From Lachnospiraceae bacterium (GTDB taxonomy: Bacteria > Bacillota > Clostridia > Lachnospirales > Lachnospiraceae): DNA of 41,889 bases. Every line of letters starts with the position of its first letter. The stretch's first letter is position 1. Of the stretch, positions 1 through 8,963 are shown piece by piece. The translations under genes were made by a program, and so were the position numbers. The stretch lies in contig JAILDZ010000090.1 of NCBI GenBank assembly GCA_024688505.1, positions 1 to 41,889 on the forward strand, read 5' to 3'. Below the pieces are notes generated by a model that saw only the letters and a program-made list of their open reading frames with translations, made no database searches and had not been told where the DNA came from.

Positions 1-267
1 ATTAATCTCCTGAATAAGAAATATGAGAGAGATATGAGTCCCATCGAGGAAGGCTGTGGATGTCCCGCATGCCAAAAATACAGCAGGGCCTATATCAGGC
101 ATCTTTTGAAAGCAAAAGAAATGCTTGGCATGCGCCTTGCGGTCATGCATAATCTGTATTTCTACAATACCATGATGGAAGAGATCAGAGGAGCCATAGA
201 CGAAGGCAGATTCGCTGAGTATAAAAAGGCAAAGCTTTCAGGTATGGCAGAGGCTGAAAAAGAGTAG
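1..267 (+). CDS. tgt: tRNA-guanine transglycosylase, C-terminal part (5' truncated)
   Basis: The reading frame is open from the first base, so the gene begins before the window; only the last 88 or so codons are present. Tgt exchanges guanine-34 of GUN-anticodon tRNAs for a 7-deazaguanine queuosine precursor in the cytoplasm. The visible part carries the family's C-terminal zinc site, 'CGCPACQKYSRAYIRHL', with three cysteines and a histidine in the usual CxCxxC...H spacing, followed by the conserved 'HNLYF' segment. The next gene is yajC, a common tgt-yajC order. A second queuosine gene, queH, lies at 14499-15122, so the pathway is probably complete in this genome. Confidence 0.93.
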   Translation: MNLLNKKYERDMSPIEEGCGCPACQKYSRAYIRHLLKAKEMLGMRLAVMHNLYFYNTMMEEIRGAIDEGRFAEYKKAKLSGMAEAEKE

Positions 268-329
268 ACTTTTCGGGCATTTTCATATAAAATAACAGGC
301 AGCGTTTAAGTGTTAGGAGGAAATTAAAA

Positions 330-695
330 ATGTTATTAGCTAGCAGTAGTACAGCAGGCGGATTTGCTGCATCAAACTGGTTCTCGGTTCTTTGGATCGT
401 AGGACTTTTTGCAGTAATGTATTTTCTGATGATCCGTCCCCAGAGACAGGAACAGAAGCAGAAGAGCGCCATGATGTCCACACTTGCCGTAGGAGATACG
501 GTACTCACAAGCAGCGGCTTCTATGGAGTGGTAATAGATATACAGGATGACACAGTGATAGTGGAATTCGGAAGCAATCGTAACTGCCGTATTCCTATGC
601 AAAAAGCTGCGATCGCTCAGATAGAAAAACCCGAAGACGCAGTGAAAGAGCAGGAAAAAGACAAGGATAAGAAGAGCAAAGAAGATAAGAAATGA
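330..695 (+). CDS. yajC: Preprotein translocase accessory subunit YajC
   Basis: A 121-residue protein with a short outside segment, one membrane helix (about residues 17-36, 'WFSVLWIVGLFAVMYFLMI') and the family signature 'IRPQRQEQKQ' just after it. A small soluble beta domain ('LAVGDTVLTSSGFYGVV') follows, then a Lys/Glu-rich tail. YajC associates with SecDF-YidC at the Sec translocon. The AGGAGG-type site at 317-322 fixes the ATG at 330. The stop overlaps the start of the next gene in an ATGA, so the two are translationally coupled. Length and layout are normal for the family. Confidence 0.95.
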   Translation: MLLASSSTAGGFAASNWFSVLWIVGLFAVMYFLMIRPQRQEQKQKSAMMSTLAVGDTVLTSSGFYGVVIDIQDDTVIVEFGSNRNCRIPMQKAAIAQIEKPEDAVKEQEKDKDKKSKEDKK

Positions 696-2464
696 CCATC
701 TTTAATTTCTTAAGCCTCATCGGCGGTATAGCCCTCTTTCTCTATGGCATGAGTGCTATGGGAGACGGGCTTTCGAAAGTAGCCGGCGGGAAAATGGAAT
801 CTATACTCGAACACCTTACCAGCACGCCCTTTAAGGGTGTGCTGCTTGGCGCTGTGGTGACAGCCGTGATACAGTCTTCGGCAGCCACCACAGTCATGGT
901 CATAGGTTTCGTAAACTCCGGTATCATGAAACTGACACAGGGTATCGGGATCATAATGGGTGCCAATATCGGTACCACCATCACAGCATGGATACTGGCT
1001 CTTTCCGGTATCCAGGGAGAAAGCATAATACTTCAGCTCTTAAAGCCATCCTCATTTTCACCGGTGGTGGCTTTCATCGGTATTTTGATGATGATGTTTG
1101 CAAAGAGCGACAGGAAGAAGGATGTAGGGCAGATCCTCTTGGGATTCTCGGTGCTCATGTATGGAATGACCGCCATGAGCGATGCTGCATCACCTCTTTC
1201 AGAAATGCCCGAATTCTCCCAGTTCATTCTGAAACTGAATAACCCCATACTGGGGATCATAATAGGTATAGTGCTCACCGTAGTGGTACAGAGCTCTTCC
1301 GCATCCATCGGTATTCTGGAAGTCCTGGCCATGACAGGTGTCATTAATTACTGGACAGTTATTCCGGTGATCCTGGGGGAGAACATCGGCGGATGTTCCA
1401 CAGCCATGATATCCAGTATCGGAGCCAAGGCCAAGGCCAAGAGAGCGGCCTTCATACATCTGTATTTTAATGTGATAGGAACTGTCATATTTGTGCTCAT
1501 TTTCTATACCATCAATCTGTTCCATCCATTTGCATTTTTAAATACCACGGCTTCCACATGGGGTATAGCCATATTCCATACTTCATTTAATGTGGCCACC
1601 ATGCTGATCCTGCTTCCCGTGAACGGCCTGCTGGAGAAGCTGGCAGAGCTTACCATCAAAGATGATGAGGATGATACGGATAAGGAGATGGAAGGATACA
1701 CGGCAGAGCTTCGTATGCTGGACGAAAGATTCCTGGAGCAGCCTGCTTTCGCTGTGGCACAATGCATCACAGTATCCGACCGTATGGCTGAGCTCACAGA
1801 AAAATGTCTTAAGAATGCACTGGACCTTTTAAATGTATTTGACAAGAAAAAGGCGGCAAAGGTCACCGCACTGGAATCTGCCATAGATACATATGAGGAC
1901 AGACTGGGCACCTATCTTGTGAAACTGGGAGGAAAGAATCTCACTGTTTCAGACAGTGAGAAGGTTACCAGAATCCTTCAGAGCATCACCAATTTTGAGC
2001 GTATAAGTGACCATGCCCTGAACATAGCGGAGATCGCCGTTCAGATGAATAAAAAGGAACTGACCTTCAGCTCCAAGGGCAAGGATGAGCTGGATGTATA
2101 TACGGCGGCAGTCCGTGAAATAGTCTCCACCACAGTGACTGCATACAGAGAGAATGATCTTTCTGCCGCCAAGAAAGTGGAGCCTTTGGAAGAAGTTATA
2201 GACGGTCTTAACGATAAGGCCAGAAAGCGCCATGTGAAGCGCCTCCAAAAAGGAAAATGTACCATTGAACTCGGTGTTTTATTAGAGGATATTCTTATCA
2301 ATCTGGAGAGAGTGTCGGATCATTGTTCCAATGTGGCTGTCACCATGATACAGGTGGATGACGACATGCTGGATGCCCATAGCTACATAGGGAATCTGAG
2401 AGAGGAGAATACACCGGAGTTTGAATCCATGTATAAGATGTACAGTGAAAAATATAACTTCTAA
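692..2464 (+). CDS. Na+/phosphate cotransporter family protein with PhoU-like tail
   Basis: A 590-residue membrane protein with two NaPi-cotransporter repeats. Each has the signature QSS motif ('AVIQSSAATTVMVIGFVNSG' near residue 60 and 'VVVQSSSASIGILEVLA' near residue 200), within 8-9 hydrophobic helices that end around residue 315. The last 250 residues are soluble, helical and PhoU-like (e.g. 'ERISDHALNIAEI' and 'ERVSDHCSNVAV', each with the E..SDH..N pattern). Family members import phosphate with sodium; the PhoU-like part is thought to gate or sense. The gene starts within the yajC stop (ATGA). No Pho-box-like repeat is seen upstream, so it is probably transcribed from the tgt/yajC side. 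Confidence 0.9.
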   Translation: MTIFNFLSLIGGIALFLYGMSAMGDGLSKVAGGKMESILEHLTSTPFKGVLLGAVVTAVIQSSAATTVMVIGFVNSGIMKLTQGIGIIMGANIGTTITAWILALSGIQGESIILQLLKPSSFSPVVAFIGILMMMFAKSDRKKDVGQILLGFSVLMYGMTAMSDAASPLSEMPEFSQFILKLNNPILGIIIGIVLTVVVQSSSASIGILEVLAMTGVINYWTVIPVILGENIGGCSTAMISSIGAKAKAKRAAFIHLYFNVIGTVIFVLIFYTINLFHPFAFLNTTASTWGIAIFHTSFNVATMLILLPVNGLLEKLAELTIKDDEDDTDKEMEGYTAELRMLDERFLEQPAFAVAQCITVSDRMAELTEKCLKNALDLLNVFDKKKAAKVTALESAIDTYEDRLGTYLVKLGGKNLTVSDSEKVTRILQSITNFERISDHALNIAEIAVQMNKKELTFSSKGKDELDVYTAAVREIVSTTVTAYRENDLSAAKKVEPLEEVIDGLNDKARKRHVKRLQKGKCTIELGVLLEDILINLERVSDHCSNVAVTMIQVDDDMLDAHSYIGNLREENTPEFESMYKMYSEKYNF

Positions 2465-3926
2465 GATTCTTTCAATCATATTATTATCTGTCATATTAGC
2501 CCTGTCCATTTTTCCGGAGAGGGCTTTTGCTGACCCCAGACTTCAGACTACCGGGGATCATGTGGTGATAGTCATAGATCCGGGACATGGGGGCAGTAAC
2601 GAAGGAGCCAATGCCTACGGCCCCATAGAAAAGAACATGACGCTCATCACCGCTCAGGCCATGTATGCGGAACTGTCGAAATACGATAACTGCACGGTAT
2701 ATATGACCAGAAATTCCGATGTGGATATGTCTCTTTCGGACAGAGCGCAGTATGCCCAGAATGTGGGCGCCAGTTTTCTTTTCAGTATCCACTATAATGC
2801 CAGCAACGACCATAAAAAATACGGCTCCGAAGTGCTGATCCAGAAAAGCACTCCATTCAATAATTACGGATATCAGTTTGCACAGCTATTTCTGTCGGCT
2901 ATGGGAGCAAACGGTTCGCTTATCAGAGGGGCAAAGACCAGAAACGGTTCTGACGGAGCAGATTATTACGGTCTGCTTCGGGAGACAGCAAACAGGGCTA
3001 TTCCCGCTGTCATAATAGAACATTGCTATCTGGACTATTCATCGGATTTGGAGAAATGCAATACCATAGAAAAACAACAGGCACTTGGAGTGCTTGATGC
3101 CACCTGTGTGGCTCAGTATTTCGGCCTGTACAGCACATCCACCGGAGTAGATTACAGGGGCTTTGCAGCTACCTCTCTCCAAAGTGTCCCGTTAGGGTCA
3201 TCCGTAGTGGCTACGCTTGATGAACAGACCGCACCCGATGCATGTACCGTGACACAGGTCCATGCAGATAAAGAGACCGGGGAAGTGAAGCTTTCAGTCC
3301 ACGGAGAAGATAAGGACGATGCACTTATATACTATGATTATTCACTGGATAAAGGGCTCACGTATTCCGAATATATTCCCTGGCCGGGAAATAATGCCCT
3401 GTATAATTCCTATGATGAGGACTTTGAATTCACCGTAAAACTGGATCCGAAAAAAGAAACCTATGTGGTGGTGCGCGCGCATAATATGTTTGACGGGGAT
3501 CTGGCCAGCGATCCTCTAAAGATAGACTGGGAAAACGGCGAAGGAAAGCCGGAAGATACGGAAGATGACCGGGACGAGTATGTGGCCACGGAAGAGCCTC
3601 TCGTGCCGGAAACCGGAAGCACTTCAGGATCTACGAGTAATGTATGGGGGAGTTCATATCTGCCCCAGGCATCCACCCAGGATACTCATGAGTACAGCAC
3701 AGAGGAGGCTGTAGCCCCCACAGAGACTGCCACGGATAATACCGTGGGAAACTCTCATAAACTGAAGAAAAAGCAAAAGATGGCATTTTATATAGCTGCA
3801 TTCAGCATATTCACCGGGGCCGTTATTACAGGAGGCCTGATATACATCTTTATGCTCATGGGCAAAAAGAATAACAGAAACAGTAAAACCGGTGCGAAAG
3901 TGAAACATGGCAAAAGAAGATCTTAA
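2421..3926 (+). CDS. N-acetylmuramoyl-L-alanine amidase (Amidase_3), membrane anchored
   Basis: A cell-wall hydrolase cutting the bond between MurNAc and the stem peptide. Counting from the TTG at 2421, a signal peptide or N-terminal helix (about 12-37, 'AFA' before Asp) precedes an Amidase_3 domain. Its zinc ligands are His56 ('DPGHGG'), Glu70 ('EKN') and His124 ('SIHYNA'), with a catalytic glutamate in 'VIIEHCYLD'. An acidic Thr/Ser-rich linker follows, then a C-terminal membrane helix (about 455-480) and a basic tail, so the enzyme is probably held at the membrane outside. The start is uncertain: TTG 2421 overlaps the previous gene by 44 bp, and GTG 2445 would give a shorter, more typical signal peptide. 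Confidence 0.88.
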   Translation: MNPCIRCTVKNITSKILSIILLSVILALSIFPERAFADPRLQTTGDHVVIVIDPGHGGSNEGANAYGPIEKNMTLITAQAMYAELSKYDNCTVYMTRNSDVDMSLSDRAQYAQNVGASFLFSIHYNASNDHKKYGSEVLIQKSTPFNNYGYQFAQLFLSAMGANGSLIRGAKTRNGSDGADYYGLLRETANRAIPAVIIEHCYLDYSSDLEKCNTIEKQQALGVLDATCVAQYFGLYSTSTGVDYRGFAATSLQSVPLGSSVVATLDEQTAPDACTVTQVHADKETGEVKLSVHGEDKDDALIYYDYSLDKGLTYSEYIPWPGNNALYNSYDEDFEFTVKLDPKKETYVVVRAHNMFDGDLASDPLKIDWENGEGKPEDTEDDRDEYVATEEPLVPETGSTSGSTSNVWGSSYLPQASTQDTHEYSTEEAVAPTETATDNTVGNSHKLKKKQKMAFYIAAFSIFTGAVITGGLIYIFMLMGKKNNRNSKTGAKVKHGKRRS

Positions 3927-5178
3927 ATGGGAACGGCTGGATAACACAGCAAACATCTTTCCTGTCATAGCAGGAGAGGACATGACAAATACATACAGAC
4001 TCAGTGTGATCCTGAAAGAAGAGATAGATCCCGAGATCCTTCAGCAGGCAGTGGACCGTGTGACACCCAAATTCCCGGGCTTTAATCTGCGCCTTCGCAT
4101 AGGCTTTTTCTGGTTCTATTTCGAAGAGAACGGTAAAAAGGCACCCAGAGTGAAGCCGGAGGATACATATCCCTGCAGGCTTATACATGCCACGAAGAAT
4201 AACAGCTATCTTTTCCGTGTCACATATTATAAGACCAGGATCAATGTGGAAGCATTTCATGCTCTGACAGACGGAATGGGAATAATAGGCTTCACGCGGG
4301 AGCTGGCATTCCAGTATCTTCGCCTGTCGCACCCAAAACTGATGGAAAAAATGGGAGACGGACTGTCTGCCGACACTTCACTGGACAGGGAAGACAGCTA
4401 TAAGAGAAATTATAAAAAGGGTAATAAGAGCATATATAAATCCACCAAATCCTTTATGATCCGCGGCGAAAAACTGCCATATGACGGCTTTGGCGTGGTA
4501 CATGGATTTATGCAGGTGGCAGAGCTTAAAAAGGCTGCCAAGGAAAAGTACGGATGCTCCATAAATGAGTATCTGATCGCTGCATATATCTATGCTATCT
4601 ATCAGGAAAACAGAGCCCGTATCACAGTTAAAAAACCTGTGAGGATAGCGGTACCCGTGAACTTGCGTCCCTTCTTTGAATCCAGCACCACGAAGAATTT
4701 CTTTGCCATGGTGAGTGCGGAGTTTAAACCGGAAAAGGATGATTATTCATTTGAGGAAATAACGGCTATCACCAGAGAAAGCCTTCGGTCACAGATCACC
4801 AAGGAAAACCTGGAAGCCATCTTTTCATATAATGTTTCAAACGAGGATCTGTTCATAAGCAGGGCAGTGCCGCTGCCGCTTAAGAATATGGCCATGAAAC
4901 TCATTTATGAAAAGAATGCCACTGCAAATACATCCACGGTGACAAACATAGGAAATATTCAGGTTCCACCTGAATACGAGCCCTATATAGACATGTTCTA
5001 TTCGTTCCTGTCATTCTCTATAGGGCAGAATATAAAGGCTACCATCACATCATATAAGGACACACTGGTATACACATTCACATCTGCATATATGAGCTCT
5101 GCCATTCAGAGAAATGTGTTTCGTCAGATAGCTCGTGACGGAGTGAGTGTGCGGATAGAGACAAACGGGGTATATTAA
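3907..5178 (+). CDS. Condensation-fold acyltransferase (HxxxDG), alcohol-acetyltransferase-like
   Basis: A 423-residue soluble protein with the CoA-dependent acyltransferase/condensation-domain active-site motif HxxxDG, seen as 'FHALTDGMG' near residue 118. A second-half 'AVPVNLRPFF' segment resembles the DFGWG-side region of this fold. The fold transfers acyl groups to hydroxyl or amine acceptors; the acceptor here is unknown. The start overlaps the amidase gene by 20 bp and the stop abuts the DUF6320 gene (ATG follows directly), so they are co-translated. With the amidase before it and a PAP2 phosphatase after, a role in envelope lipid or polymer modification is a reasonable guess, not shown by sequence. 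Confidence 0.75.
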   Translation: MAKEDLKWERLDNTANIFPVIAGEDMTNTYRLSVILKEEIDPEILQQAVDRVTPKFPGFNLRLRIGFFWFYFEENGKKAPRVKPEDTYPCRLIHATKNNSYLFRVTYYKTRINVEAFHALTDGMGIIGFTRELAFQYLRLSHPKLMEKMGDGLSADTSLDREDSYKRNYKKGNKSIYKSTKSFMIRGEKLPYDGFGVVHGFMQVAELKKAAKEKYGCSINEYLIAAYIYAIYQENRARITVKKPVRIAVPVNLRPFFESSTTKNFFAMVSAEFKPEKDDYSFEEITAITRESLRSQITKENLEAIFSYNVSNEDLFISRAVPLPLKNMAMKLIYEKNATANTSTVTNIGNIQVPPEYEPYIDMFYSFLSFSIGQNIKATITSYKDTLVYTFTSAYMSSAIQRNVFRQIARDGVSVRIETNGVY

Positions 5179-5841
5179 ATGAGCAGATGTAATGCATGCA
5201 TGATAGAGGTGTCCGATACATCGGAAAAGTGTCCTCTTTGTCATACAGTCCTGGAAAAAGACGACAAGGTGGAAGACTGGTATCCGGATATCAAGGTAAA
5301 GACGAAAAAGATGAATTATGCCTTCAGGATCATTCTTTTCATCTGGATCATCACAACAGCCATATGTGTTTTTATTAATTATAATGTGCCAACCAAGTAT
5401 ATGTGGAGCATTGCGGTGGCGGCTATCCTTGCCTATCCCATTTTCATCCTGTATGAACTGGCAAGGGATAAAGGATACCTTCACAGGATTTTCTTTATAA
5501 TGATCACGGGAGTGCTTTTGGTGGCGCTGGTGGATTATATCTTCGGAGCCTACGGATGGTCCGTGGATTATATACTGCCGGGAGCTCTGGCCGGAGTGGA
5601 TATTGTTTTTATAATACTAATGTTTACGAACAGGAGAAACTGGCAGACATACATGATGCCTCAGCTTTTTGTGATAGTGCTGGGGGTCGTTACGCTGATA
5701 CTTATAAAGACGGGTGTGGTGAAGCACCCCCTCATGTCAGAAATCGCTTTTTTATCCGCAGTGCTGGTATTCCTCGGCACACTTATCCTGGGGGGCAGGA
5801 CTGCCCGCATGGAGCTTAGAAGGAGGTTTCATATAAACTGA
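5179..5841 (+). CDS. DUF6320-type membrane protein with N-terminal zinc ribbon
   Basis: A 220-residue protein. The N-terminus has a small zinc ribbon ('CNAC' at 4-7, 'CPLC' at 18-21), then about six membrane helices from residue 45 to 208 and a basic end ('RMELRRRF'). The arrangement matches DUF6320 proteins, which are recurrent partners of the HxxxDG acyltransferase in Lachnospiraceae. Function is unknown. The ATG follows the previous stop with no gap, which suggests a fixed functional pair in which the membrane protein may recruit the acyltransferase. Confidence 0.7.
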   Translation: MSRCNACMIEVSDTSEKCPLCHTVLEKDDKVEDWYPDIKVKTKKMNYAFRIILFIWIITTAICVFINYNVPTKYMWSIAVAAILAYPIFILYELARDKGYLHRIFFIMITGVLLVALVDYIFGAYGWSVDYILPGALAGVDIVFIILMFTNRRNWQTYMMPQLFVIVLGVVTLILIKTGVVKHPLMSEIAFLSAVLVFLGTLILGGRTARMELRRRFHIN

Positions 5842-5843
5842 CT

Positions 5844-6794
5844 ATGGAAGGTATGACTTTTTACTATAACTGGGAAGTGCAGCTTATGGAAGCTATCCAG
5901 AGCATTCTGGGCACCGCCGGAGTGTATATAATGTCTTTCTTTACCACCCTCGGAGAAGAGGCTGTGATGATCGGCGTCATGGCGTTTCTCTATTGGTGCT
6001 ATGACAAGGAGATGGCAAAGTTCATAGGGATAAACATGGTCACGGGCCTGGTCTTGAATCCTATGATAAAAAACGTGTTCCTTAGAAGAAGACCGTATTT
6101 TGACAATCCCGGGATCAAGTGCTTAAAACCTGTGAACAGTAAATATGATATATATGATATAGCCGCCCAGGGTTTTTCATTTCCCAGCGGACATTCCATG
6201 AATTCAGGCATCATGTACGGATCCTTTCCGGCATATAAGGGCAGGGAAGGAAAAAACTTTAAGATCCTGCTTGCTATCGGAATAGGTATTCCCTTTTTAG
6301 TGGGCATTTCCAGATTCAGCCTGGGTGTGCATTATCCCACAGACGTGTTGGTGGGATGGACTGTGGGCTTTGCGGTGATAATGATCATTCCGCGCCTGGA
6401 GAGAGCGTTAAAAAGCCGTTATAAGATGATGTTCATTATCTGGCTCATATCTCTTATCGGCATTTTTTACTGCAGGACAAATGACTATTTTACCGGCCTC
6501 GGTATCATGACAGGACTATTTGCAGCCATATGGTTTGAAGAAAGATATGTGGATTTTAAAAACACAAAGGACCCTGTGAAATGTGCGCTTCGTCTGATCT
6601 TCGGCCTGGCATTTTATTTTGGACTTAACACACTGCTTAAATTACCGTTTTCATCGGATTTTTTAAGTTCGGGAACCATGGCTTCGTTTATGGTCCGCAC
6701 TGTAAGATATACGATAGTGACTTTTGTGATACTGGGAGTATATCCGCTATGCTTTGACAGAATAAAGCTCGGCAGGAAGCCGGGAGAAAAATGA
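5844..6794 (+). CDS. PAP2-family membrane phosphatase
   Basis: A 316-residue multi-pass protein with all three phosphatase motifs of the PAP2 superfamily: KxxxxxxRP ('KNVFLRRRPY', about residue 73), PSGH ('FSFPSGHSMNS', about 111) and SRxxxxxHxxxD ('SRFSLGVHYPTDVLVG', about 155). The catalytic histidines are present. Family members dephosphorylate lipid phosphates such as phosphatidate, phosphatidylglycerol phosphate or undecaprenyl pyrophosphate; the substrate cannot be read here. An extra C-terminal membrane half (about 190-310) goes beyond the minimal PAP2 domain. A strong AGGAGGT lies inside the end of the previous gene at 5821-5827, a rather long spacing to ATG 5844. Confidence 0.88.
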   Translation: MEGMTFYYNWEVQLMEAIQSILGTAGVYIMSFFTTLGEEAVMIGVMAFLYWCYDKEMAKFIGINMVTGLVLNPMIKNVFLRRRPYFDNPGIKCLKPVNSKYDIYDIAAQGFSFPSGHSMNSGIMYGSFPAYKGREGKNFKILLAIGIGIPFLVGISRFSLGVHYPTDVLVGWTVGFAVIMIIPRLERALKSRYKMMFIIWLISLIGIFYCRTNDYFTGLGIMTGLFAAIWFEERYVDFKNTKDPVKCALRLIFGLAFYFGLNTLLKLPFSSDFLSSGTMASFMVRTVRYTIVTFVILGVYPLCFDRIKLGRKPGEK

Positions 6795-6879
6795 TCGTGT
6801 CCATATAATCGGACATTATGTGTTGTAATCTGATCTCAACAAAAATTAAGGAACAGTGATTTTTGAAAGGAGATCGGTT

Positions 6880-7074
6880 ATGAACAAAGAAACTATAATC
6901 ATATGCGGGATAGTGGCTATCATGGAGGCATTCGGAGGAGTGTTTTCTCTTATGCTCCTGATCGGAAGAAATATATATAACACTGACCCGGCCATCATCA
7001 TTTCTGCCATATCTTTATTATCCGGCATCATCTGGTGCTATCTTTTATTATCCGAAGCAGAAAAAAGAAGATAG
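6880..7074 (+). CDS. Small two-helix membrane protein, unknown
   Basis: A 64-residue protein starting at ATG 6880, chosen because GAAAGGAG (6865-6872) sits at ideal distance; a GTG at 6856 is in frame but lies upstream of this site. It has two predicted membrane helices (about 5-27 and 36-57) and a charged tail 'SEAEKRR'. I do not recognise a family. The gap before it (6795-6879) holds a short inverted repeat TGTCC...GGACA (about 6799-6816) without a T-run. Confidence 0.6.
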   Translation: MNKETIIICGIVAIMEAFGGVFSLMLLIGRNIYNTDPAIIISAISLLSGIIWCYLLLSEAEKRR

Positions 7075-7160
7075 ATATTTACACATCGGTATATTATAAT
7101 CAAGTTGTATTATTGTGCTGCAAAGGCAGCGATATCTTTCGATTCTGGAGGAAAACTAAA

Positions 7161-7574
7161 ATGGCAGTGATCGAACAACTAATCAGAAGTGAGTCAGATG
7201 GAAGCATCAGCTTCGGAGATTATACCAGAGCTGACAAATCGAAACTGGACGGCTTTAAGCATGAAGGCGCTACATATAAGGTGAAGACCTTTAAGGAAAT
7301 AACGAAGCTGGAAAAAGACGGTGCATTTGTATACGAATCCGTACCCGGAACAGCGGTAGAAAACCTGAAGTCTTCTGAAAACGAAGTGTCTTTCAAAGTA
7401 TCCGGCCCCGATGATTCACAGATCACACTTGAACTGCTGCCTGAGACTGATTACAACATCAAATTAAACGGCAAGGACGCAGGTCTTATGAAGACAAACC
7501 TGGGCGGAAAGCTTTCATTCGGTGTGGAGCTTGATGAGGGCGGCTCCGTAGATGTGAAGGTAACTAAGGCATAA
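7161..7574 (+). CDS. Small conserved beta-rich protein (often labelled 'endosialidase' in clostridia)
   Basis: A 137-residue soluble protein. ATG 7161 follows TGGAGGAAAA at good spacing; the frame extends upstream but without a ribosome site. Segments 'TYKVKTFKEITKLEKDG', 'VYESVPGTAVENL' and 'MKTNLGGKLSFGVEL' are what I recall from a conserved Lachnospiraceae protein that databases often call 'endosialidase'. At this size it cannot be a glycoside hydrolase, and no catalytic motif is visible. It probably forms a compact beta sandwich. It is 8 bp from radA but has its own upstream spacer, which includes a GCTGC...GCAGC hairpin near 7118-7131. Confidence 0.6.
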   Translation: MAVIEQLIRSESDGSISFGDYTRADKSKLDGFKHEGATYKVKTFKEITKLEKDGAFVYESVPGTAVENLKSSENEVSFKVSGPDDSQITLELLPETDYNIKLNGKDAGLMKTNLGGKLSFGVELDEGGSVDVKVTKA

Positions 7575-7582
7575 GTCATAAA

Positions 7583-8941
7583 ATGGCAAAATCTTTAAAA
7601 AGCGTATTTTTCTGTCAGTCCTGCGGATATGAGGCTTCAAAGTGGATGGGACAGTGCCCCGCCTGCCACGAATGGAACACTTTCGTGGAAGAGGTGGTGG
7701 ACAAGAAAGCCACTAAAACGGAACGGAAAGCAGTATCCCAGGCTACGCCCATGCGGCTTTCAGAGATAGAATCCACATCTGAAGAAAGGACATCCACACA
7801 TATCGGTGAACTCGACAGAGTGCTGGGTGGAGGAGTGGTGAAAGGCTCCATGATACTGGTGGGAGGAGACCCCGGCATCGGGAAATCCACCCTCCTTCTT
7901 CAGGTATGCAGGAATCTTTCGAAGGACGGAAGAAAACTGTTATATGTATCCGGAGAGGAATCTCTCCATCAGATCAAAATGCGGGCAAGCCGAATGGGCG
8001 ATTTTTCGGATAGCCTGACACTTCTTTGCGAGACATCCCTGGAAATAATAAGAGGCGTGATAGAACGGGAGAAGCCTGAGATAGTGGTGATCGATTCTAT
8101 CCAGACTATGTATAATGACGACGTGAGTTCCGCACCGGGATCTGTTTCCCAGGTGAGGGAATCCACAGGAGTTCTGATGCAGATCGCAAAAGGACTTAAC
8201 ATTTCCATATTCATAGTGGGACACGTGACCAAGGAAGGTGTGGTGGCGGGCCCCAGAGTGCTGGAACACATGGTGGATACGGTACTCTATTTCGAAGGAG
8301 ACAGACATGCTTCATACCGCATTCTTCGGGGAGTGAAGAACCGGTTCGGATCCACCGATGAGATAGGCGTGTTTGAAATGCGTTCGGACGGACTGTCCGA
8401 GGTCATGAATCCTTCGGAGTTTATGCTGGAGGGACGCCCAAAGGGGGAGAGCGGCTCCATTGTGGCATGCTCCATAGAAGGCACCAGACCCATTTTGATA
8501 GAGATCCAGGCGCTGGTGAGCAGGAGCGCTTTCGGCATGCCAAGACGTACTGCCGTGGGCACAGATTATAACAGAGTGAACCTGCTTATGGCAGTGCTGG
8601 AGAAGAGAATGAGGATCCCCCTGGGAGACTACGATGCATATGTGAATATAGCAGGTGGGATCAAGATGAATGAGCCGGCGGTAGATCTGGGACTGATGCT
8701 TGCCATATATTCATCCTTTAAAGACAAGGTAATAAGCGAGGATACCATTTGCTTCGGAGAGGTGGGACTCTCCGGCGAAGTGAGATCCGTGAATATGGCC
8801 GAACAGCGGGTGAATGAGGCTTCAAAGCTTGGGTTTAAAAAATGTATACTACCACGCAGTTCCTTAAAGGGCATAAAGAATCCTGAAGGGATAGAACTGA
8901 TCGGAGTGGACAGCATAAGGGATGCAGTGGAACATATCTGA
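7583..8941 (+). CDS. radA: DNA repair protein RadA
   Basis: A 452-residue RecA-like protein for branch migration and processing of recombination intermediates. In order: a four-cysteine zinc finger ('CQSCGYEASKWMGQCPAC', about residues 10-27), a RecA-type ATPase core with Walker A 'GGDPGIGKST' (about 93-102), the RadA-specific 'KNRFGS' motif, and a C-terminal Lon-protease-like domain ('LPRSSLKGI' near the end). Length and all key motifs are normal. No clear SD precedes the ATG at 7583; it may be coupled to the preceding small gene. Confidence 0.97.
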   Translation: MAKSLKSVFFCQSCGYEASKWMGQCPACHEWNTFVEEVVDKKATKTERKAVSQATPMRLSEIESTSEERTSTHIGELDRVLGGGVVKGSMILVGGDPGIGKSTLLLQVCRNLSKDGRKLLYVSGEESLHQIKMRASRMGDFSDSLTLLCETSLEIIRGVIEREKPEIVVIDSIQTMYNDDVSSAPGSVSQVRESTGVLMQIAKGLNISIFIVGHVTKEGVVAGPRVLEHMVDTVLYFEGDRHASYRILRGVKNRFGSTDEIGVFEMRSDGLSEVMNPSEFMLEGRPKGESGSIVACSIEGTRPILIEIQALVSRSAFGMPRRTAVGTDYNRVNLLMAVLEKRMRIPLGDYDAYVNIAGGIKMNEPAVDLGLMLAIYSSFKDKVISEDTICFGEVGLSGEVRSVNMAEQRVNEASKLGFKKCILPRSSLKGIKNPEGIELIGVDSIRDAVEHI

Positions 8942-8963
8942 TCACTTATAACGGAGAATAGTT

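Noticed and set aside
1033-2301. Long reading frames on the - strand inside the Na/phosphate symporter and other genes
   Set aside because: They mirror the codon bias of the opposite strand, lack ribosome sites and have no recognisable domains.
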